Source: Burkholderiaceae bacterium (GTDB taxonomy: Bacteria > Pseudomonadota > Gammaproteobacteria > Burkholderiales > Burkholderiaceae_E). From it: a DNA stretch of 10,885 nt. Location: assembly GCA_019428955.1 (NCBI GenBank), contig JAHYJF010000104.1, positions 1-10,885 on the forward strand, given 5' to 3'. Shown here piece by piece: positions 1-4,373 of this stretch; the first letter of the stretch is position 1, and every line of letters starts with the position of its first letter. Both the position numbers and the translations under genes were made by a program. Below the pieces are notes generated by a model. The model had not been told where the DNA came from, did not search any database, and saw only the letters and a list, made by a program, of their open reading frames with translations.

Positions 1-706
1 CCCGGTTGTTCAGCATCCGGTAGATGAACTTCTTGTCGATGCGGTGGCCACGGCTGGTGGTGACGCCCCGTTCCGCCAACTCTCGCGCCAGCAGGGTGCC
101 GGAACCGATCTCGAGGAACCGGGCGAACACCCAGCGGACATGGGCGGCATCGGCAGGGTTTTCGACCAGCTTTCGATCCTTGACCTCGTACCCCAGCGGC
201 GGGCAGCCGCCCATCCACATGCCCTTCATCCGGCTGGCGCGGACCTTGTCCCGAATGCGTTCCGCCGTTACCTCTCTCTCGAACTGAGCGAACGACAGCA
301 GGATGTTCAGCGTCAGCCGCCCCATCGACGTCGTCGTGTTGAACGACTGGGTGACGCTGACGAAGGTCACCCCGTTGCGGTCGAACACCTCGACCAGCTT
401 GGAAAAATCCATCAGCGAGCGGGACAGGCGGTCGATCTTGTAGACCACGACGACGTCAACCAGCCCATCCTCGATGTCGGCCAGAAGGCGTTTCAGGCCC
501 GGTCGTTCCAGAGTGCCACCCGAAATGCCGCCATCGTCGTACTGGTCGCGCACCAGTACCCAGCCCTCGGACCGCTGACTGGCGATGAAGGCCTCGCAGG
601 CCTCGCGCTGGGCGTGCAGGCTGTTGAACTCCTGTTCCAGCCCTTCCTCGGAGGATTTGCGGGTGTAGACCGCGCATCGCAGTTTGCGGACGACAGGTTT
701 GTTCAT
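1..706 (-). CDS. Large serine recombinase (site-specific integrase), 3' end cut by window edge
   Basis: Site-specific DNA recombinase of the large serine (resolvase/invertase) family. These enzymes integrate and excise prophages by a phosphoserine-linked four-strand break and rejoin. The first 235 residues are visible and are open throughout. The N-terminal resolvase domain spans about residues 9-155. It has Y-x-R-x-S at 14-18 with Ser18 as the likely nucleophile, YDDGGISGGTLERP at 56-69, KIDRLSR at 90-96 and the FAQFEREVTAERIRDKV helix region at 139-155. The start of the Recombinase domain (PPLGY at 169-173) follows. The zinc-ribbon and coiled-coil part expected of this family lies beyond the left edge. 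The ATG at 706 has GGAGG five bases upstream and overlaps the DUF2924 stop as ATGA, so translation is probably coupled. The family call is secure; its role as the integrase of this element is inferred from context. Confidence 0.95.
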   Translation of the reverse strand, partial: MNKPVVRKLRCAVYTRKSSEEGLEQEFNSLHAQREACEAFIASQRSEGWVLVRDQYDDGGISGGTLERPGLKRLLADIEDGLVDVVVVYKIDRLSRSLMDFSKLVEVFDRNGVTFVSVTQSFNTTTSMGRLTLNILLSFAQFEREVTAERIRDKVRASRMKGMWMGGCPPLGYEVKDRKLVENPADAAHVRWVFARFLEIGSGTLLARELAERGVTTSRGHRIDKKFIYRMLNNR

Positions 707-1155
707 GCCGTCCTCCGGTGGTTTTTCAGCCCGAAGAAGACCCAGCCATTCCAGCGTGTGCCGGTGATGGCGCGGGCGATGGCCGACAGCGACTGGTACG
801 GCCGCCCCTGCCATTCGAACCCGTCCTGAGTAACGGTGACGATCTGCTCAACCCCCTGCCACTCGCGGATCAGGCGCGTTCCCGCGATGGGCTTCAGATC
901 AGCCCGGATGCGCCGCTTGGTGATGTTGCCGCCGTCAAGCTGTTCGCCCAAGGCTTCCAGCCGCTTGATGGTTTCGGGCTTCAGCCCGCCATAGGCCAGT
1001 TCCTGGATGCGATATGCCAGGCGGCTTTCCAGGTAACGGCGGTTGAAGGGCGGCGGTTCGGTGTCGAACAGGTCGCGCCATTGGGTCTTCAGGTCCGGTG
1101 TCGGTGTGGCCTTCAGCGCAGCCAGGCGCGCGGGGATTGGATCGGGCTTCGTCAT
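703..1155 (-). CDS. DUF2924 family protein, coupled upstream of the serine recombinase
   Basis: A 150-aa protein matching the DUF2924 family, which is common next to serine recombinases in alphaproteobacterial mobile elements. Its biochemical function is not known to me. The N-terminal half carries the family pattern W-x-x-L-F...P-P...R-x-x-L...R-L-A-Y-R-I-Q-E...G-G-L at about residues 26-58. A basic stretch (KRRIRADLKP) lies at 80-89. The C-terminal part (92-143) reads GTRLIREWQG, then DGFEWQGRPYQSLSAIARAI and TGTRWNGWVFF. This resembles the RAMA-type DNA-associated fold, which is my inference. The start at 1155 is chosen because GGAGAG lies just upstream and because its first bases overlap the stop of the preceding small gene as ATGA. 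A longer ORF to 1215 exists but lacks this support. The gene ends in an ATGA overlap with the recombinase start. A recombination accessory or directionality role is a hypothesis only. Confidence 0.9.
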   Translation of the reverse strand: MTKPDPIPARLAALKATPTPDLKTQWRDLFDTEPPPFNRRYLESRLAYRIQELAYGGLKPETIKRLEALGEQLDGGNITKRRIRADLKPIAGTRLIREWQGVEQIVTVTQDGFEWQGRPYQSLSAIARAITGTRWNGWVFFGLKNHRRTA

Positions 1156-1361
1156 GCGTCTCTCCGGTGAGTTGGAGTTGCATGACGGCATTGATCGGGA
1201 GGAGAGTGTAGGCAACTTTCTCCCGTTTCGTCAGATACTTCGCCCGTCTCTCGCATCCGCAACCGGATCAGGCCAAGCGCCAGCAGACCGCAGAGTTCGG
1301 CACGGCGAGCTGTTGGCGACATCTGCGCTGCCGGAACTGGGTTTGGTCCCGATGCTGCCAT
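1152..1361 (-). CDS. Small hypothetical protein, first gene of the recombinase operon
   Basis: A 69-aa protein that I cannot assign to a named family, although similar small ORFs occur ahead of DUF2924-recombinase pairs in alphaproteobacterial elements. It has an N-terminal helix-like stretch rich in Arg, Leu and Ala (about residues 17-37, ARRAELCGLLALGLIRLRMR). A polar, Ser/Pro/His-rich tail follows, with two cysteines (50 and 58) and an Arg-rich end. There is no signal peptide and no long hydrophobic membrane segment. Its stop overlaps the DUF2924 start as ATGA (1152-1155), the same junction seen between DUF2924 and the recombinase. This is the main reason to call it a real gene. The start at 1361 has GGAG nine bases upstream. 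An internal ATG at 1322 would give 56 aa but has a poor ribosome site. The function could be regulatory or a translational leader for the operon. Confidence 0.65.
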   Translation of the reverse strand: MAASGPNPVPAAQMSPTARRAELCGLLALGLIRLRMRETGEVSDETGESCLHSPPDQCRHATPTHRRDA

Positions 1362-1429
1362 GGACTTGATCTCCGCACCTCTGCCTGGATGGGCAAAGGC
1401 TAGGCGGATGGCGCATAAAAACAATCCGT

Positions 1430-1457
1430 TTCATAGGCTTAGGGTAGGCCTGCGCAA
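1430..1457 (-). promoter_or_regulatory. Possible promoter of the recombinase operon
   Basis: On the minus strand, TTGCGC (1457-1452) and TATGAA (1435-1430) are separated by 16 bases and lie about 70 bases upstream of the small gene start at 1361. This is the best sigma70-like pair I see between the repressor gene and the recombinase operon. The match is partial, and transcription could also read through from the repressor gene. Confidence 0.25.
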
Positions 1458-1507
1458 TCATTCGCAGACCAGCGTCGAACCGATCGGCTTGAGCCGCCAC
1501 GGCAACG

Positions 1508-1543
1508 AACGACGCCATGCCTCGTGGCAGCCGGTGCGTCGTC
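1508..1543 (-). terminator. Hairpin at the 3' end of the repressor gene, possible terminator
   Basis: A nested hairpin begins at the repressor stop codon. The outer arms (1508-1515 and 1536-1543) pair over 7 perfect bases plus a G-U pair. The inner arms, TGCC (1518-1521) and GGCA (1526-1529), close a 4-base loop. No T-run follows on the minus strand, so this is not a classic intrinsic terminator. It may protect the 3' end or assist termination. Confidence 0.3.
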
Positions 1544-2219
1544 ACATCTCTCTGGCAAACCAACGAATGCGACCGATGATATTGATCTCATCGGCGGTGC
1601 CTTCGTAAGGCGCATAGAGCGGGTTGTCGGAAATGATGCGCACCCGGGGCGGATCGCTCATAGGGATGTGCTCGAGGCGCTTGGCCACGAGGCCCATGCC
1701 GTCGTGCAGCACGAAGATCCCGGGCGGGTTCGGCACGCGAAGCGCCATGTCGACCAGCACTGTATCGCCGTCGAGCAGCGTCGGCGCCATGCTGTCGCCA
1801 GCGACATGCATGATGCGCAGTTGCGACGGGCTGGCCTTGAGGCTGCCCTTTATCCAGGAGCGGCGGAAATGATAGGCGCGGCCGGGCGTATCCCGGTCTT
1901 CGGTCACGATGGCGCCGCCACCCATCGAGGGTCGCGGACTGGCATGCGCAATCGCGACAAAACTCTCGTCGGGGTTCTCGATGAACGGCGGCTCTCCCTC
2001 GACCTCGCCAAAGCCGTGGATCAGCCAGTTACGTTCGACCTTCAACACCCGGGCCACGTCGGCCAGCCGATCGAGGCTGGGCCGGACCGAGCGACCGCGC
2101 AGGATATCGTAGACGAAGGAACGATTGACGCCCGCCAATTCGGCGACGTGGGCGGGGCTCAGTCCGAGTTGCTGCGCGCGGGCCCGAAGGCGATCAGCCA
2201 GTGTGTGGTGTTCGGCCAT
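1542..2219 (-). CDS. CI-like repressor: XRE helix-turn-helix with S24 peptidase-like C-terminal domain
   Basis: A 225-aa phage-type repressor. The N-terminal XRE helix-turn-helix (about 7-69) contains LGLSPAHVAELAGVNRSFVYDILRGR (quoted 18-43 in part: LGLSPAHVAELAG, then NRSFVYDILRGR). It would bind operators in the divergent region upstream. The C-terminal S24/LexA-like domain (about 115-222) has the catalytic dyad Ser143 in AGDSMAPTL and Lys180 in GLVAKRLEH. In LexA and lambda CI the self-cleaved Ala-Gly bond lies roughly 34-38 residues before the Ser. The matching stretch here (around 100-112) has no Ala-Gly or Cys-Gly, so RecA-stimulated self-cleavage is doubtful. The gene is transcribed away from the early operon, as expected of an immunity repressor. 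The ATG at 2219 has GGGGA a few bases upstream. Its role as the main lysogeny repressor is inferred from domains and position. Confidence 0.93.
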   Translation of the reverse strand: MAEHHTLADRLRARAQQLGLSPAHVAELAGVNRSFVYDILRGRSVRPSLDRLADVARVLKVERNWLIHGFGEVEGEPPFIENPDESFVAIAHASPRPSMGGGAIVTEDRDTPGRAYHFRRSWIKGSLKASPSQLRIMHVAGDSMAPTLLDGDTVLVDMALRVPNPPGIFVLHDGMGLVAKRLEHIPMSDPPRVRIISDNPLYAPYEGTADEINIIGRIRWFAREM

Positions 2220-2222
2220 TTC

Positions 2223-2256
2223 TTATCCCCAAGGGGCTGTGGATGAAATAGGATAA
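2223..2256. promoter_or_regulatory. Candidate operator with inverted half-sites
   Basis: TTATCC (2223-2228) and GGATAA (2251-2256) form a 6-bp inverted repeat with a 22-base spacer. Between them lie a palindromic CCCCAAGGGG (2227-2236) and a further GGATG half (2241-2245). The site sits between the repressor start and its promoter -10, and it is the most symmetric sequence in the divergent region. Assignment to the CI-like protein is inferred from position. Confidence 0.4.
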
Positions 2257-2281
2257 AACATGATTGATCGGGGGGCGTCAA
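2253..2281 (-). promoter_or_regulatory. Likely promoter of the CI-like repressor gene
   Basis: The minus strand reads TTGACG (2281-2276), a 17-base spacer, then TTTTAT (2258-2253). The -35 matches 5 of 6 consensus bases and the -10 matches 4 of 6. Transcription would start near 2246, giving a leader of about 27 bases before the ATG at 2219. The -10 overlaps the candidate operator, which suggests autoregulation. Confidence 0.5.
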
Positions 2282-2287
2282 GATAAT
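2259..2287 (+). promoter_or_regulatory. Possible rightward early promoter
   Basis: GATAAT (2282-2287) is a good -10 on the plus strand. The hexamer 17 bases upstream (2259-2264, CATGAT) is a weak -35. Transcription would start near 2294, inside the LexA box that follows. Because the -35 is poor, the promoter may need activation or may differ from this reading. Confidence 0.3.
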
Positions 2288-2288
2288 A

Positions 2289-2303
2289 GAACGGAGAGCG
2301 AAC
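2289..2303. promoter_or_regulatory. Candidate LexA (SOS) box, GAAC-N7-GAAC
   Basis: GAAC at 2289-2292 and GAAC at 2300-2303 are separated by exactly 7 bases. This is the direct-repeat form recognised by alphaproteobacterial LexA (GTTC-N7-GTTC on the other strand), as established for Rhodobacter and Rhizobium. The site directly follows the candidate -10 of the rightward promoter and overlaps the expected transcription start, which is a repressing position. A chance match in a gap of this size is unlikely (well under 1 percent by base counting). Confidence 0.55.
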
Positions 2304-2330
2304 GAGCGCTTCGGGAGTCGAGGGGTCAGC

Positions 2331-3014
2331 ATGGAAATCGAGAAGGCTTATTTCACACTCCCGGAAATCATGGCGCGCTGGAACATCTCTGAGGCGGATC
2401 TCGTCTATCTGGCGGAAAACGACCGGATCCGCTTGTCGGTGCGGGTCTTCAACATGCCGATCGAGTTCGGCGATCACGAAACCACCGACGATGGCCAGCG
2501 GTACTCTGTACCTTCGGCGCGCAAGCGCTACAGCGGCCTCCTTGATCTGCACGCGCACGACGCTTTCCTGCTGTTTCGGTGCGGCGAGTTGGTGCTGTCG
2601 GAGTTCCGCACGCCGAACGCCGATCATGCGTCGCTCCGGCCTGATGAAAGCGCCGTGGTCTTCATGATCGGAGATCTTGTGCTGCGCCGCGCGGAACGGG
2701 ATCGTTTCGAAGCGGAATCAGGGTTTTCCAGGTCTGGCACCCATGCGCTCGAACCTCCCTTCACCGCCTCGGCAGACTATCAGACGATCCGCTGCAACGG
2801 TCAGGCGTTTCACCTTGGCCAGATCCAGGCGCAGGTCGTACGACTGCTGCATGAAGCGGCACTTGCCGGCAGCCCCTGGATCAGCGGCAAGTCGGTCCTG
2901 ACCTCCGCGGGAGCGAGAAGCCTGAAGATGTCGGATGTGTTCAAGTCGCAGCCTGGGTGGCGCGACCTGATCCGGTCGAATCGGCGCGGGCTCTATCGGC
3001 TCGCCTGCGACTGA
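2331..3014 (+). CDS. Hypothetical DNA-binding-like protein opposite the repressor (early gene)
   Basis: A 227-aa protein with no family I can name. The N-terminus (about 6-40) reads YFTLPEIMARWNISEADLVY followed by a short basic strand. This looks like a MerR/AlpA-style helix-turn-helix, and it shares the RWNIS motif with the small protein encoded at 3220. The middle (41-150) is mixed alpha/beta with no visible catalytic motif. The C-terminus (about 158-226) reads like a second helical or winged-helix DNA-binding region with several Arg/Lys residues (SLKMSDVFKSQPGWRDLI). It is the first gene rightward of the divergent operator, the place held by cro or an early regulator in lambdoid phages, but it is much larger than Cro. 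The ATG at 2331 has AGGGG five bases upstream. A regulator role is inferred. Confidence 0.8.
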   Translation: MEIEKAYFTLPEIMARWNISEADLVYLAENDRIRLSVRVFNMPIEFGDHETTDDGQRYSVPSARKRYSGLLDLHAHDAFLLFRCGELVLSEFRTPNADHASLRPDESAVVFMIGDLVLRRAERDRFEAESGFSRSGTHALEPPFTASADYQTIRCNGQAFHLGQIQAQVVRLLHEAALAGSPWISGKSVLTSAGARSLKMSDVFKSQPGWRDLIRSNRRGLYRLACD

Positions 3015-3019
3015 CACAG

Positions 3020-3089
3020 CCCACCGCGCCCGTTGCCGTCGCGCCGCGGAGTGGGATCGTCCGGGGGATGGCGGTGGGATGACGATCCC
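3020..3089. repeat. Two interleaved perfect inverted repeats after the early regulator gene
   Basis: Arm pair A is CCCACCGC (3020-3027) with GCGGTGGG (3071-3078), 8 bp perfect. Arm pair B is GGGATCGTC (3053-3061) with GACGATCCC (3081-3089), 9 bp perfect. The pairs cross each other, so the RNA could form either alternative hairpins or an H-type pseudoknot. No T-run follows, which argues against a simple intrinsic terminator. The rest of the 205-base gap up to 3219 holds only the palindromes listed at 3171 and the ribosome site of the next gene. Confidence 0.55.
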
Positions 3090-3170
3090 CCCTCGGAACC
3101 CATGCGCCTGATCCGGCTTGCGCAAACCATCCACCTCCTGCTCCCACACCAATCCCGACGACATCCCACA

Positions 3171-3192
3171 GCACAATTGTGCATCCTGATGC
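3171..3192. promoter_or_regulatory. Adjacent palindromes upstream of the AlpA-like gene, possible operator
   Basis: GCACAATTGTGC (3171-3182) is a perfect 12-bp palindrome. It runs directly into GCATC-CT-GATGC (3181-3192), arms perfect around a 2-base centre, with GC at 3181-3182 shared. The cluster ends 27 bases before the ATG at 3220. Its form fits a dimeric regulator site; the cognate protein is unknown. Confidence 0.4.
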
Positions 3193-3219
3193 CACGAACA
3201 ACGCATCCAGGAGACGACG

Positions 3220-3483
3220 ATGGCGGGCAGACACCTCAACCAGATTGATCTGGCGAACCGCTGGAACATTTCGCACCGCACGCTCGAGCGCTGGCGCTGG
3301 ACCGGGACCGGCCCGGCGTTCCTGAAACTGGGCGGTCGGGTCGTCTATCGCAGCGAGGACGTTGAAGCCTTCGAGACCTGCCATCTTCGTCGGCATCTCG
3401 ATGCAGAGCCGGTTGTCCCCCGACGCCTGACCGCAACACCGCCTGCCGCCCGGCCTGGGATGGTTTCCGGGCGTCGCGGCTAG
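3220..3483 (+). CDS. AlpA/excisionase-like helix-turn-helix protein
   Basis: An 87-aa protein with a MerR-superfamily winged helix-turn-helix of the AlpA/excisionase type. It has LNQIDLANRWNISHRTLERW (6-25), then a GTGPAFLKLGGRVVYRSEDV strand-turn-strand wing (29-48) and EAFE. Such proteins bind DNA as small transcriptional regulators or as recombination directionality factors. The tail (60-87) is Arg/Pro-rich and probably disordered. The ATG at 3220 has AGGAG six bases upstream, and a cluster of palindromes precedes it. It is not adjacent to the recombinase and lies on the opposite strand. A role as excisionase for that recombinase is therefore possible but unproven, and early transcription control is an equal alternative. 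Confidence 0.85.
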   Translation: MAGRHLNQIDLANRWNISHRTLERWRWTGTGPAFLKLGGRVVYRSEDVEAFETCHLRRHLDAEPVVPRRLTATPPAARPGMVSGRRG

Positions 3484-3507
3484 AGGCGCATGGGGGAGAT
3501 CATGCAC

Positions 3508-3855
3508 ATGGACACCAGACCGTTTATCGCGGCCCGCTCGTTCCGGCCGCTCTCCGAGATCGAGTTCTGCGCCTGGATCGCGCAGGCGGTTCCGGGCGAC
3601 CGTCTCGAATACCATCGAGGCTTTCTGGCGCTCGACACCTTCCCGTTGTTTGCCCGTCTGCCCGACGAGCAGCGGGCAGAACTGGCGAGCCTCGGGGCAC
3701 GCGCCTTCTGGGCCGCCGAACAAGGCCTCGTCCACCTCGTGCAAGCGCGCGTCGGGGCCGACGAATTCGCTTACATCGCCGTAGCCCGCCCCAAACCCAA
3801 GGCCGCCACCGTCTCGCTCTCGACGCTTCTGCTCGGCGCGAGCCGGGCCGCCTGA
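3508..3855 (+). CDS. Small hypothetical protein of the early region
   Basis: A 115-aa protein of unknown function. It contains a compact segment (about 15-85) with FCAWIAQAVPGDRLEYHRGF, LALDTFPLF and LGARAFWAAEQGLVHLVQAR, followed by FAYIAVARPK. It is probably a small soluble alpha/beta protein, with no membrane segment, cysteine cluster or nuclease motif. The start at 3508 is chosen because GGGGGAGA lies about eight bases upstream. In-frame ATGs at 3490 and 3502 would put the ribosome site inside the gene or too close. It lies 24 bases after the AlpA-like gene and 29 bases before the next, so it is probably in the same transcript. Similar small proteins occur in other alphaproteobacterial mobile elements, but I know of no assigned function. 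Confidence 0.8.
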   Translation: MDTRPFIAARSFRPLSEIEFCAWIAQAVPGDRLEYHRGFLALDTFPLFARLPDEQRAELASLGARAFWAAEQGLVHLVQARVGADEFAYIAVARPKPKAATVSLSTLLLGASRAA

Positions 3856-3884
3856 TCCCCCATTCCACCATCACGGAGACCACC

Positions 3885-4373
3885 ATGACATTCCCGCAGA
3901 ACACTCCAAGCATCGATCAGCTGATCAACCTGCCTGCTGGCGAGATCGCCCAGCTGCCCGTCGAGCTTCTGGCCGCCATCCAGCGCGAGATCGACGCCGC
4001 CGCCAAACAGATGAAGGCGGCCACCGCGCGGTTTTCCACCGCGCTCGAGGTCCGCTACGCCACCCGCGCCGCAGAGGCGCGCCGCGCCTGCGGCAAGGAC
4101 ACCGGCACCGTTCGCCTCGCCGATGGGGATTTCACCGTGGTCGCCGACCTGCCGAAGCGCGTCGAATGGGACCAGGCCAAGCTCGCCACCATGGTCGAGC
4201 GCATCCGCGCCGCGGGTGAGGATCCGGCCGAATATGTCGAGATCAGCTTCAAGGTGCCCGAGCGCGCCTATGCCGCCTGGCCTGAGGCGATCCGGCAGGG
4301 CTTCGAGCCCGCGCGCACGGTGCGGACCGGCACGCTGAAGGTCGAGATCCTCCCGCAAGGGGGTGCGCAGTGA
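3885..4373 (+). CDS. Conserved small phage protein coupled to the Sak4-like ATPase
   Basis: A 162-aa protein with no named function known to me. The N-terminal half (about 25-70) is strongly helical and probably a coiled coil, rich in Ala, Glu, Lys and Arg. The C-terminal half carries a patterned segment: DGDFTVVADLPKRVEWDQAK (101-120 region), AAGEDPAEYVEISFKVPERA, AAWPEAI and ARTVRTGTLKVEIL. The coiled coil followed by a small beta-rich domain would suit a scaffold or accessory factor. GGAG lies six bases upstream of the ATG at 3885. Its stop overlaps the GTG start of the Sak4-like gene as GTGA (4370-4373), so the two are probably made together. A role in recombination or early replication is inferred only from this coupling. 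Confidence 0.85.
   Translation: MTFPQNTPSIDQLINLPAGEIAQLPVELLAAIQREIDAAAKQMKAATARFSTALEVRYATRAAEARRACGKDTGTVRLADGDFTVVADLPKRVEWDQAKLATMVERIRAAGEDPAEYVEISFKVPERAYAAWPEAIRQGFEPARTVRTGTLKVEILPQGGAQ

Noticed and set aside
44..829. 261-aa plus-strand open frame
   Set aside because: Antisense to the serine recombinase, whose catalytic motifs read correctly on the minus strand.
1156..1215. Longer start for the DUF2924 gene at 1215
   Set aside because: The added residues do not look like the family N-terminus. The ATG at 1155 has GGAGAG upstream and the same ATGA overlap pattern as the next junction.
1..1361. Attachment site near the recombinase
   Set aside because: No convincing core or flanking dyad was visible. 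The expected site would lie beyond the left edge or cannot be recognised without the other element end.
1524..2246. 240-aa plus-strand open frame
   Set aside because: Antisense shadow of the CI-like repressor; no recognisable domain.
2264..2287. Rightward promoter TTGATC with GATAAT
   Set aside because: The spacer is only 12 bases, too short for a sigma70 promoter, so a weaker -35 at 2259-2264 was listed instead.
3053..3089. Intrinsic terminator after the 227-aa gene
   Set aside because: The 9-bp stem is strong, but the loop is 19 bases and no T-run follows, so it is reported as structure rather than as a terminator.
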